From Aquipuribacter hungaricus (GTDB lineage Bacteria > Actinomycetota > Actinomycetes > Actinomycetales > JBBAYJ01): a stretch of DNA of 64,000 bases. The position numbers and the translations under genes were made by a program. The notes beneath the pieces are model-generated. The model had not been told where the DNA came from, made no database searches, and saw only the letters and a list, made by a program, of their open reading frames with translations. Location: assembly GCF_042663885.1 (NCBI RefSeq), contig NZ_JBHSXV010000001.1, one strand, 5' to 3'. This document shows, one piece after another, positions 17,576 to 26,700 of the stretch (positions within the stretch are counted from its first letter, which is position 1; every line of letters begins with the position of its first letter).

Positions 17576-18721
17576 TCAGGCGCGCTCGCGCAGGCCCGGG
17601 GGCGCACCGAGCGCCGAGCGGGCGGCGGTGAGCCGGCCGAGCAGGTCCTGCTCGCGGGCGGCGGCGTCCCACGGCGCGGTGCCGGCGCCGACCCGCTCGC
17701 GCAGGTGCGCCAGGTCGATGGCCGCGGTCTGGAAGCGCCGCATGGCGGGTCCCGACCCGGACCGGCGGGCCACCCGCTGGGCGTGCCGGCGGGCGGGCAG
17801 CGAGACGAGCATCTGCTCCTCGGCGGGGGAGAACCAGCCGTACCGGGCGTACAGGGCGATCCCGGACCGGACGGTCCGCGCCTGGCGCGCGCGGGCCCAC
17901 AGGGCGAGGGCGACGAAGGCGCAGAACAGCGGCACCCACATCGTCAGGTAGGTCCCGGCGAACCCCGCGGTGCCGCCCACGGCCATGCCGTTCCACAGCC
18001 CGTGCAGCAGCACGGCCACCGCGAAGCCGGCGAGCGCCACGAGCAGCCGGGCCGCCCCCCGGCGCCGTGAGGCGAGCACGAGCCCGACACCGGTGGCCGC
18101 GGTGAACAGCGGGTGCGCGAACGGCGACACCACCCCGCGGACGACGAACGTCGCCACGAGCCCGCCGCTGCCGCCGGACAGCAGCGCCTCGCCCAGGTAG
18201 AGGATGTTCTCGGTGAAGGCGAACCCGACACCCACCAGGCCGGCGTAGACGAAGCCGTCGACGAGGCCGTCGAGCCCCCGCCTGCCCACGAGCACGACCG
18301 CCACCAGGCCGAGCCCCTTGATCCCCTCCTCCACCAGCGGCGCCACGAGCACGGCCCCCAGCACGTCGGCGTCGCCGCCCAGCGCCTGCACCGCAAGGGT
18401 CGGCGGCAGGCTGAGCAGCAGGGCGAACGCGGTGGCCACGGCGGCCCCCCAGCCGAAGGCGAACAGCAGCATGCCCCGCGGCTCCGGCTCGTACCGGTCG
18501 AGCCAGGCGTACACCCGGACCAGCGGCAGCACGGGCAGCGCCGCGACGAGCAGGGCCGTGGCGAAGGCCTCCGGGCCGACGCTCAGCAGCACGACGACGG
18601 TGACCACGAGGCCGCAGACCACGACGAGCAGGCCGCCGAGGACGGCCAGCACCACCTGGCCGGCGCGGCCGCCGCCACGCACGGGAGGGGCCGGGACGGG
18701 CAGCGGCTGGGGGTGGACCAT
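17576..18721 (-). CDS. PrsW-family intramembrane metalloprotease
   Basis: The 381-residue protein has about nine membrane helices and the PrsW/CPBP-type motifs VEEGIKG, GFAFTENILY, FAHPLFTAATG and LLHGLWNG, which supply the metal and catalytic residues. In Bacillus, PrsW cuts an anti-sigma factor within the membrane; no such partner is adjacent here. A soluble C-terminal tail of about 110 residues (from RSGIALYARYGW) is extra. The ATG at 18721 follows TACCCT by 6 nt, a leaderless start. It is divergent from orn. Confidence 0.85.
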   Translation of the reverse strand: MVHPQPLPVPAPPVRGGGRAGQVVLAVLGGLLVVVCGLVVTVVVLLSVGPEAFATALLVAALPVLPLVRVYAWLDRYEPEPRGMLLFAFGWGAAVATAFALLLSLPPTLAVQALGGDADVLGAVLVAPLVEEGIKGLGLVAVVLVGRRGLDGLVDGFVYAGLVGVGFAFTENILYLGEALLSGGSGGLVATFVVRGVVSPFAHPLFTAATGVGLVLASRRRGAARLLVALAGFAVAVLLHGLWNGMAVGGTAGFAGTYLTMWVPLFCAFVALALWARARQARTVRSGIALYARYGWFSPAEEQMLVSLPARRHAQRVARRSGSGPAMRRFQTAAIDLAHLRERVGAGTAPWDAAAREQDLLGRLTAARSALGAPPGLRERA

Positions 18722-18727
18722 GTCGGC

Positions 18728-18733
18728 AGGGTA
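18728..18733 (-). promoter_or_regulatory. Leaderless -10 element (TACCCT)
   Basis: On the minus strand TACCCT ends 6 nt before the ATG of the PrsW-family gene at 18721. Confidence 0.5.
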
Positions 18734-18888
18734 GGAGGTGGGGCGGCGCTCGGCGGCTCCTCGCAGAGCGGCCGTGGACGGCGCGCGGCGGTACCGGCAC
18801 GGCCTCCCGCCGCCGGCGTGCTGCTCGCGGCGGGGCGCCGTGGCCCGCCGGTGGGGACGACGGGACGGGCCCTGTCGCAGGGGCGTCG

Positions 18889-18894
18889 TAGGCT
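18889..18894 (+). promoter_or_regulatory. Leaderless -10 element (TAGGCT)
   Basis: TAGGCT ends 7 nt before the GTG start of orn at 18902. Confidence 0.5.
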
Positions 18895-18901
18895 CGCGTC
18901 C

Positions 18902-19558
18902 GTGAGCAACACGGGGAGCAAGGACCGGCTGGTCTGGGTGGACTGCGAGATGACGGGGCTGAGCGTCGTCGACGACGCCCTCGTCGAGATCGCCGTCCTG
19001 GTGACCGACGGGGACCTCACGGTGCTCGGCGAGGGCGTCGACGTCGTCATCCGCCCCCCGGCGGGGTCGCTGGAGCAGATGCGCGAGGTCGTGCGGACGA
19101 TGCACACGAGCTCGGGCCTGCTCGACGTGCTCGACGCGGGCACCACGCTGGAGGACGCCGAGGCGCAGGTCATGGCCTACGTCACCCAGTGGGTGCCGGA
19201 CGCCGGGCGGGCACCTCTGGCGGGCAGCACCATCGGCACCGACCGCGGCTTCATCGCCCGGGACATGCCCGCCTTCGACGCGCACCTGCACTACCGGGTC
19301 GTCGACGTGTCCTCCATCAAGGAGCTCGTCAAGCGCTGGTACCCCCGGGTGCACTTCAACTCCCCCGCCAAGCACGGCGGGCACCGGGCCATGGCCGACA
19401 TCCTCGAGAGCATCGCCGAGCTCCGGTTCTACCGCGAGGCCGTCTTCGTCCCCCTGCCCGGCCCGGACAGCGACGCCACCAAGGTCATCGCGGCCCGGCA
19501 CGAGCTGCCCGCGGGCACCGTGCCGTCCTGGGCTCCCGGGCTGGCAGCGCACCCCTGA
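18902..19558 (+). CDS. orn: Oligoribonuclease
   Basis: This 218-residue DEDDh exonuclease has all catalytic motifs: LVWVDCEMTGL (DxE), STIGTDRGFIARDMP, and SPAKHGGHRAMADI (HxxxxD), plus the oligoribonuclease-specific HYRVVDVSSIKELVKRWYP. It degrades 2-5 nt RNA to mononucleotides and also pGpG, the last step of cyclic di-GMP removal, which links it to the two GGDEF proteins in the window. A tRNA-His gene follows 45 nt after the stop. Confidence 0.95.
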   Translation: MSNTGSKDRLVWVDCEMTGLSVVDDALVEIAVLVTDGDLTVLGEGVDVVIRPPAGSLEQMREVVRTMHTSSGLLDVLDAGTTLEDAEAQVMAYVTQWVPDAGRAPLAGSTIGTDRGFIARDMPAFDAHLHYRVVDVSSIKELVKRWYPRVHFNSPAKHGGHRAMADILESIAELRFYREAVFVPLPGPDSDATKVIAARHELPAGTVPSWAPGLAAHP

Positions 19559-19603
19559 GGGGCGGCTACACTTCTCGACGCAGCCGGTGCGTGCACCGGC
19601 CGT

Positions 19604-19680
19604 GGTGGGTGTAGCTCAGCTGGTAGAGCGCCGCCTTGTGGTGGCGGATGTCGCGGGTTCAAGTCCCGTCACTCACCCCA
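19604..19680 (+). tRNA. tRNA-His (GTG anticodon)
   Basis: Acceptor GTGGGTG (19605-19611) pairs with CACTCAC, preceded by G at -1 opposite C73, the histidine identity pair. The anticodon loop reads TTGTGGT with anticodon GTG. The TPsiC arm GCGGGTTCAAGTCCCGT is intact and CCA is encoded (to 19680). TACACT at 19567 may be its -10, followed by a small CCGGTGC/GCACCGG hairpin in the leader. Confidence 0.95.
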
Positions 19681-19804
19681 GCGGACGACGGGCCAGGGCG
19701 ACGACGCCCTGGCCCGCCGCCCGGTACCGCCCGCCCCCGTGCGACCGTGATCCCCGCAGCGACGCGACCGCCCCGCGTCCGCACGACCAGCGCGAGGAGC
19801 CCCG

Positions 19805-21061
19805 ATGACGACGCCGACCGCACCCAACCTGCCCGCCGCCGCACGCGCCCGCGAGTACGCCGGCGTCGGCACGGAGGAGGTGGCCTACGAGCTCACCGAG
19901 CCGCTGGACCCGGACATGGCGGGCGTCTTCCGCGGCCTGCCCGCCGACGACCTGGTCTACCGGGACCGGGCGCGCGCCTTCGTGCAGGACGAGGTGCTGC
20001 CGGTCATCGACGGGTACTGGGACCGCGCGGAGTACCCCGTGCACCTGCTGCGCCGCCTCGGCGAGCTCGACCTCGTCCGCGACGGCGTCGACGTCCCGGG
20101 CCGCCCGCCGATGAGCCTGCTCGCCTCCTGCCTGGTCCAGCACGAGCTGAGCCGCGGCGACGGCTCGGTGGCCACCATGGTCGGCGTCCAGGGCGGGCTC
20201 ACGCTGCGCACGGTCGCCATGCTCGGCTCGCCGGAGCAGAAGGAGCGCTGGCTCGAGCCGCTCGCCTCGGCGACGGAGCTCGGGTCCTTCGCCCTCACCG
20301 AGCCCACCCACGGCTCGGACTCGGTGAGCCTGGAGACCCGGGCGCGCACGGTGGACGCCGGCTACGTCCTGGACGGGCAGAAGAAGTGGATCGGCAACGG
20401 CTCCGCCGGCGGGGTGACCGTGGTGTGGGCCCGGGGCGACGACGGCCAGGTGCACGGCTACCTCGTCCCCCAGACCACGCCCGGCTACCGGGGCGAGACC
20501 ATCGAGGGCAAGGTCGCGCTACGGGCGATCTGGCAGGCCCACGTCCGCCTCGAGGGCGCGGCCGTCCCCGCGGACGCCCTGCTGCCCGGCGGCGAGACCT
20601 TCGCCGACACCGCGCGCGTCCTCGCCGCGACCCGGCTCGGCGTGGCCTGGTCCGCGCTCGGCCACATGACCGCCTGCTACGAGACCGCGGTGCACTACAC
20701 CCGCCAGCGGGTGCAGTTCGGGCGCCCGCTCGCCGCCTCGCAGGTCGTGCAGGAGCGCCTGGCCCGGATGCTCAGCCACGTGACGTCGGTGCAGGCGCTG
20801 CTCATGAGCCTCACCCGGCTCGCCGCGGAGGAGCCGGTGAGCGGGGCGCAGGCGTCCCTGGCCAAGTACACGGCCACCCGGACCGCGCGGGTCGTCGCCA
20901 CCGAGGCGCGGGACCTGCTCGGCGGCAACGGCATCCTGCTGCGCCACCGGGTGGTCCGGCACTTCGCCGACGTCGAGGCGATCCACACCTACGAGGGCAC
21001 CGAGACCGTCCAGGCCCTGCTCGTCGGCCGCAGCATCACCGGGATGTCCGCCTTCGCCTGA
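19805..21061 (+). CDS. Acyl-CoA dehydrogenase, glutaryl-CoA dehydrogenase-like
   Basis: The 418-residue flavoenzyme has the three-domain ACAD fold. FAD and substrate motifs are SFALTEPTHGSDS and DGQKKWIGNGSAGG, then VQFGRPLAASQVVQERLA and LLGGNGILLRHRVVRHFADVE. The catalytic Glu lies in TYEGTETVQALLVGRSITG, the arrangement of glutaryl-CoA dehydrogenases. It oxidises an acyl-CoA, perhaps glutaryl-CoA from lysine breakdown, passing electrons to ETF. GAGGAG is 6 nt before the ATG. No pathway partner is adjacent. Confidence 0.88.
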   Translation: MTTPTAPNLPAAARAREYAGVGTEEVAYELTEPLDPDMAGVFRGLPADDLVYRDRARAFVQDEVLPVIDGYWDRAEYPVHLLRRLGELDLVRDGVDVPGRPPMSLLASCLVQHELSRGDGSVATMVGVQGGLTLRTVAMLGSPEQKERWLEPLASATELGSFALTEPTHGSDSVSLETRARTVDAGYVLDGQKKWIGNGSAGGVTVVWARGDDGQVHGYLVPQTTPGYRGETIEGKVALRAIWQAHVRLEGAAVPADALLPGGETFADTARVLAATRLGVAWSALGHMTACYETAVHYTRQRVQFGRPLAASQVVQERLARMLSHVTSVQALLMSLTRLAAEEPVSGAQASLAKYTATRTARVVATEARDLLGGNGILLRHRVVRHFADVEAIHTYEGTETVQALLVGRSITGMSAFA

Positions 21062-21085
21062 CGGCCGGGACGTCACGCCCGGCCG
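21062..21085. terminator. Hairpin between convergent genes
   Basis: CGGCCGGG and CCCGGCCG form perfect 8-bp arms around 8 nt, immediately after the acyl-CoA dehydrogenase stop and before the end of the convergent phosphatase gene. Confidence 0.5.
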
Positions 21086-21104
21086 GCGGCCCGGGGACCC
21101 CCGC

Positions 21105-22991
21105 TCAGACGACCGCGGGACCCCCGACGACCGCTCGGTCCCCGACGGCCGTGCAGTCCCCGACGACCGCGCGGTCCTCGGCCCGGCGGCGCAGGGTGGT
21201 GGCCGGCCTGGAGCCCCCGTGCCCCGGCGCGGCGAGCAGGGCGAGGACGGCGAGGTCGTCGGCCAGGCGGGGGTCGCCGTGCCAGGCCTGCGCCGCGTGC
21301 TCCAGCGCGGCGAGCGTCGGGCCGAGCCCCCCGCCGCAGGGGTCGGCGGCGGCCAGGACGTCGGCGGCGCGCGGCGTCCCGAGCTCCTCCCCTGCGGCGT
21401 CGCGGGCCTCGACGAGGCCGTCGGTGAACAGGCACAGCAGGTCGCCGTCGGCCAGCTCGACCCGCTGCGGCACGAGCACGGGGTCGGGGACCAGGCCGAG
21501 CGCCGTGCCCGGCACCCCGACCACCTCGACCCGGCCGTCGGCCCGGCGCAGCAGCGGCTGCAGGTGCCCGGCGAGGACGAGGTCGGCGCTCACCCCGCCC
21601 GGGTGCGGCGTGAGGACGACGTGGGCCAGGGTGCAGAACCGCTCGTCGTCGCCCTCGTCGGACAGCGCCGTGTTGACCGCCGACAGCAGCCGCTCCGGCC
21701 GGGCCGCGTCGGCCGACAGCGCGCGCAGGGTGAACCGGACCCGCGCCGTCACCGCCGCGGCCTCGGCGCCCTTGCCGGCCACGTCGCCCAGCACCGCGCA
21801 CCAGCGGCCGTCGCCGAGCGGCCACAGCTCGTAGAAGTCGCCGCCGATCTCGCGCCCCTCCCCCGCCGGGCGGTACAGGGCGCCGGCGAGCAGCCCCGGG
21901 ACCTCTGGCAGCACCGCGGGCAGCAGGGCGGTCTGCAGGGCCGCGGCCACCCGCGTCCGCTCCTCGAGCAGGACCCGCACCTGCTCCTCCGCGGCACGGC
22001 GGGCCGTGATGTCCCGCAGCAGCAGCACCTGCCCGGCGGGGGTGCCGGAGCGGTCGAGCAGCGGCCGGCTGCGCACCTCGACCGTGCGGGCCCCGTCCGC
22101 CCCGCCGACCACGACCTCGCCGGCGGCGTGGTCGGGCAGCAGCACGTCGACCGGGACGCCCTCGGGATGGGCGCCCCCGCCCGGGCCGCCGGCCGCGCCG
22201 AGCAGCGCCCGCGCGGCGGGGTTGCTCTCGAGCACGCGGCCGAGCGGGTCCACGACGAGCACGCCGTCGGGCAGCCCGTCGACCACGACGTCCCGCGCCA
22301 CCCGCGCCAGGGTGAGCAGGCGCCCCTGCAGCAGCCCCAGGACGACGACGGCGCCGGTGACGACGAACAGGAACGGGGTGAGGTCGACGCGGGCGAACGG
22401 GCCCACCTCGAGGTTGAAGAGCAGGTTCGCCGTCCACGGCAGCACCGCCGCGACGGCGAGCGCGACCGACAGCCGCCGGTAGGCGCGGCTGGTCCGCAGC
22501 AGCCCGCGGATGAACACGACCATGGCCCACAGGACCATCCCGTAGGCGTAGACGGCGTGGACCCAGAACAGGTCGCCGGTCCGCACCACCGGCACCGGGT
22601 CGGCCGCGGTGGGGGGCGGCACGGAGCGGATGAGGTCGTGGGTGTCCGGGACCGCCAGCAGCCCGAGCACGAGCAGAGGCTCGACGGCGAGCAGCGCCAG
22701 GGTCCGGCGGGACACCCACGACCGGCGCCCGGTGAAGACGAGGACGAAGACGAGCCAGGTCGGCGGCACCAGGACGATCCCGGCGTACTTGAGGTCGCCC
22801 CACAGCAGCCGGGTCGCCGGGTCGGTGACGGACAGCTCGACCGCCCCCGCGAGCCCCCACCAGGCCGCCGCGAGCAGCACCGCGGCCAGCGGGCGGCCCT
22901 CGGGGACCTGCCGGCGGCGGGCGGCCCACAGCGCCTGGGCGGCCAGCGCGACGCCGGCCAGCACCAGGAGCCCCGCGAGGACCTGCGCCAT
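21105..22991 (-). CDS. 7TM-PAS-SpoIIE serine phosphatase
   Basis: Residues 1-220 form seven membrane helices of the histidine-kinase N-terminal 7TM type (LLWGDLKYAGIVLVPPTWLVFVLVF). A PAS domain follows (about 230-330, VVDGLPDGVLVVDPLGRVLESN; VLLLRDITARR). The SpoIIE/PP2C domain (about 365-590) has GGDFYELW, CAVLGDVAGKGAEAA, LAGHLQPLL, LCLFTDGLVEAR and DDLAVLAL. It probably turns a membrane signal into dephosphorylation of an anti-sigma antagonist; no partner gene is nearby. The last 25 residues are a degenerate DRAVVGD-like repeat. ATG 22991 follows CACGAT by 6 nt. Confidence 0.85.
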   Translation of the reverse strand: MAQVLAGLLVLAGVALAAQALWAARRRQVPEGRPLAAVLLAAAWWGLAGAVELSVTDPATRLLWGDLKYAGIVLVPPTWLVFVLVFTGRRSWVSRRTLALLAVEPLLVLGLLAVPDTHDLIRSVPPPTAADPVPVVRTGDLFWVHAVYAYGMVLWAMVVFIRGLLRTSRAYRRLSVALAVAAVLPWTANLLFNLEVGPFARVDLTPFLFVVTGAVVVLGLLQGRLLTLARVARDVVVDGLPDGVLVVDPLGRVLESNPAARALLGAAGGPGGGAHPEGVPVDVLLPDHAAGEVVVGGADGARTVEVRSRPLLDRSGTPAGQVLLLRDITARRAAEEQVRVLLEERTRVAAALQTALLPAVLPEVPGLLAGALYRPAGEGREIGGDFYELWPLGDGRWCAVLGDVAGKGAEAAAVTARVRFTLRALSADAARPERLLSAVNTALSDEGDDERFCTLAHVVLTPHPGGVSADLVLAGHLQPLLRRADGRVEVVGVPGTALGLVPDPVLVPQRVELADGDLLCLFTDGLVEARDAAGEELGTPRAADVLAAADPCGGGLGPTLAALEHAAQAWHGDPRLADDLAVLALLAAPGHGGSRPATTLRRRAEDRAVVGDCTAVGDRAVVGGPAVV

Positions 22992-23067
22992 CGGTCCATC
23001 GTGGTCGGTCCGGCCCCGCGGCGCGACGACTGGGGCCCCGGACCACACCGATGCCACGCTCTGGGGC

Positions 23068-23688
23068 ATGGCCCGGTTCTTCGACGTCCACCCGGACGAC
23101 CCCCAGCCGCGCAGCATCGCCCAGGTGGTGGCGATGGTCCGCGACGACGCCCTCGTCGCCTACCCGACGGACTCCTGCTACGCGCTGGGGTGCCGGATGG
23201 ACTCCCGGACCGGTCCCGACCGGATCCGCCGGATCCGTGCGCTGGACGACCGGCACCACTTCACGCTGGTCTGCGCCGACTTCGCCCAGCTCGGCCAGCT
23301 CGTGCAGCTGGACAACCGGGGCTTCCGGTCGGTCAAGGCGTCGACGCCGGGCCCGTACACGTTCATCCTGCCCGCGCTCAAGGAGGTGCCCCGCCGCCTG
23401 GCGCACCCGAGGAAGAAGACCGTGGGCGTGCGGATCCCCGAGCACCCGGTGGTGCGGGCGCTGCTGCGGGAGCTCGGCGAGCCGCTGCTGTCGAGCACGC
23501 TCCTGCTGCCCGGCGACGACGACCCCATGACGGACGGCTGGCAGATCAAGGAGCGGCTGGACCACGTCGTCGACGCCGTCGTGGACTCCGGCGACTGCGG
23601 CACGGAGCCGACCACGGTCGTCGACCTGTCCGGCGGCGTCCCCGAGGTGGTCCGGGTGGGCGCCGGGGACCCGTCGCGGTTCCTCTAG
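23068..23688 (+). CDS. YciO/YrdC-family (Sua5-like) protein
   Basis: The 206-residue protein has the YrdC fold: VAYPTDSCYALGCRMDS, KASTPGPYTFILPA, KKTVGVRIPEHPVVRALLRELG and a C-terminal TTVVDLSGG. The short form with KA-S-TPGPYT is nearer to YciO than to TsaC/Sua5, which make threonylcarbamoyl-AMP for tRNA t6A. Biochemical role is thus uncertain. The start ATG follows CACGCT by 7 nt. It is divergent from the 7TM-SpoIIE gene. Confidence 0.85.
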   Translation: MARFFDVHPDDPQPRSIAQVVAMVRDDALVAYPTDSCYALGCRMDSRTGPDRIRRIRALDDRHHFTLVCADFAQLGQLVQLDNRGFRSVKASTPGPYTFILPALKEVPRRLAHPRKKTVGVRIPEHPVVRALLRELGEPLLSSTLLLPGDDDPMTDGWQIKERLDHVVDAVVDSGDCGTEPTTVVDLSGGVPEVVRVGAGDPSRFL

Positions 23689-23714
23689 GCCCGGGCGCCC
23701 GGTGGGGCCGGGCC
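23688..23714. terminator. Possible bidirectional terminator
   Basis: GGCCCGG and CCGGGCC can pair over 13 nt directly at the end of the YciO-type gene, with an internal CCGGGCGCCCGG palindrome as an alternative. It lies between convergent genes. Confidence 0.3.
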
Positions 23715-23788
23715 CACGGCCGCGGCGGGACGACGGAGGGGGCCGTCCCCGGTCACCCGGGCACGACCCCCTCGCTCGTCACGACCGC

Positions 23789-26700
23789 TCAGGCGCGGTG
23801 GCGCCCCCTCGCCGTCCGCAGCCCGCCGCGGCGGGACACGACCAGCAGGCCGCCGCCCAGCGCGACCAGCACGACCGCGCCGAGGAGCACGTCGCCCGCC
23901 TCGGCGCCCGTGCGCGCCAGGCGCGACGGGAGCGACACGACGGGACCTGCGCCCGTGCCGGGGCCCGCACCGGACCCCGCGCCGCCGCCCGCGCCGCCGC
24001 CGGGGGCCGGGCTGCCGGTCGGGGCGGGACCGGCGACGACGTCGAGGGTGACCGTCCCCGTGCTCACGCCGCCCTGCCCGTCGGAGACGGTGTAGGAGAA
24101 CGTGACGACGCCGGTGTACCCGGGCTCGGGGGTGTAGACGACCTGGCCGTCGACGATGGCGACGGTCCCGTGCTCGGGCTGCGAGACCGACAGCAGGGTC
24201 AGCCGGCCCCCGTCCGGGTCACGGTCGTTGCCGAGCACGTCGATCGTCACCGGGCCGCCCGTGCTGGGGACGGACACCGTCTCCGGGGCGACGGCCGGCG
24301 GCGCGCCGCCGACGGTGACGGTCACCGTGCCGGTGGTGCGGAGGTCGCCGTCGGTCACCTCGTAGGTGAACGTGACGACGCCGGAGAAGCCCGCCGGGGG
24401 CGTGTAGCGGGCCACCCCGCCCGTGACCTCGACGGTGCCGCGCGTCGTCCCGGAGCCGTCGACCGGGGCGGTGACGCTGCCCGGCACGAGCGACAGGGTG
24501 TCGCCGTTGGCGTCGGTGTCGTCGTCGAGCAGGTCGACGCTGACCGGGGTCGCGTAGGGCGTGCCCGCGGTGTCCGGACCGGCGACCGGCGCGGCGTCGC
24601 CGACCGTGACGGTCAGCGTGCCCGTGGCCGTGCCGCCCGCCCCGTCGGAGACGGTGTAGGTGACGACCACCGCGCCCTTGTGGCCGGCGGCGGGGGTGAC
24701 CGTGAGCCGGCCGTCCGTCCCGACCACCACGCCGGCGCCCGCCGTCGCGGTGGCGCCGGTGACGCTGAGCCGCTGGTCGGTGCCCGGGACGTTGGCGTCC
24801 GTGACGTCGGCGAGGACGTCGACGGTGACCGGCGTGCCGGAGGCGGTCGTCGCCGTGCCGGGGCTCGCCACCGGGGCCGCGTTTGCCACGACGACCGTGA
24901 CGACCGTGGTGGACCGGCGGGCCGGGTCGGTGCTCCCGGGCTCGTCGGTGGCGGTGTAGGAGAACGTCACCGTCCCCGCGAAGCCGGCGGGCGGGGTGTA
25001 GCGGACCTTCCCGCCCTCGAGGACCGCGGTGCCGCGCTCCTGGCCGTCGGCGGTCGTCGGCACGGTGATCGTCTCCGGGACGACGGCGAGCGGGTCGTCG
25101 TTGGTGTCGACGTCGTTGGCCAGGACGTCCACCAGCACTGAGGCGTCCGTGCCGGTGGTCACCGGGCCGTCGGGCGCCGCGACCGGGGCCGCGTCGGAGA
25201 CCGTGACGGTCAGGGTGCCCTGGTCGCTGCCACCGGCACCGTCGGAGACGGTGTACGTGACCGTGATGTCGCCCTTGAAGCCGTCGGCCGGGGTGACGAC
25301 GACCTTCCCGTCGACGATCGCGGCCTCGCCGTCGGCGTCGTCGTCCACGACGGGGGCCGACAGCGTCAGCTCCTGCCCGCTGGGCTCGGGGTCGGCGCCG
25401 GTGACGTTCGGGTCGGTGTCGTTCGCCAGCACGTCCACCGTGACCGGTACGCCGGGCCCGGTCCCCCGGACGTCGGCGACCGCGACGGGGTCCGCGTTGT
25501 CGGTGACCACCGTGACGGTGCCGGTCGCCGAGGCACCCTGCCCGTCGGACAGGGTGTAGGTGAAGGAGTCCGTGCCCGCCCAGCCGGTCGACGGCGTGTA
25601 CGTGACGGTCCCCGCGGCGTCGACCCGGACCGCGCCGTGCGCGCCCTGGGTCACCGCGGTGACGGTGAGCGGGTCGCCGTCGGGGTCGCTGTCCCCGTCG
25701 CGCACGTCGAGGGTGACGGCCTGGTCGGTGGGGGTGCTCTCCGCGTCGTCGTCCGCGACGGGCGCGCCGTTGACCCGCACCGTGACGGTGACCGGGGCGC
25801 TGGTGCCGCCCTGGCCGTCGGACACCCGGTAGGTGAAGGAGTCGGTGCCCCGGAAGCCGGCCCGCGGCGTGTACGTGCCGGTGCCGTCGGGGGCGAGGCC
25901 GAGGGTGCCGTCCGCCGGGCCGGCGACCACGGCGACCGTGAGCGGGTCGCCGTCGGCGTCGGTGTCGTTCGCCCGGACCGCGAGCGCGACCGGCGCGCCG
26001 GCCTGCGTGGCGTAGGAGTCGGCCACGGCGACCGGGACGGTGTTGGTCACGGTGACCGTGACGGTCGCGGTGTCGCTGCCGCCGCGGCTGTCCTCGACGA
26101 CGTAGGTGAAGGTGTCGGTGCCGCGCACGGGGCCGGGGGTGTAGCGGACGGTGCCGTCGCCGAGCAGCTCGACCTGGCCGCCGCGGGCGCTCGCCGGGCT
26201 GACGCTGCGCACCCGGCGGGTGTCGCCGTCGGGGTCGGTGTCGTTGGTGAGGACGTCGACGACGCGGGCCGTGCCGGCGGGGGTGGTGGCGGTGTCGGCC
26301 ACCGCCACCGGGGCGGTGTTGACGACGTCCACCTGGACGGTGGCGGTCGAGGTGCCGCCCCGCCCGTCGGTGACGGTGTAGGTGAACACGTCGCGCCCGG
26401 CGAAGTCGTCGCGCGGGCTGTAGGTGAGGGTGCCGTCCTGGTTCACGGTCACCGAGCCGCCGGCCGCGTCGGTGACCCCGGCGATGGCCAGCGTGTCGGA
26501 GTCGGGGTCCGTGTCGTCGGCGAGGACGTCGAGGGTCAGCGTCCGCGAGGTCGGCCGGGGGGTGAAGGACACGATGTGGGAGGTGGCGGTGGGCTTGGTC
26601 CCGCCGCCGCTCAGCGGGGCGGCGGTGACGGTGCGGAGGGCGGCGTTGGTGGCCGAGCCCGCGGCCGCACCGGTGGTCTTGCCCCGGTAGGTGAGGGCCG

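Noticed and set aside
23068..23688. Calling this gene tsaC/sua5
   Set aside because: The fold agrees, but the sequence is closer to the YciO branch, so the tRNA t6A role is not claimed.
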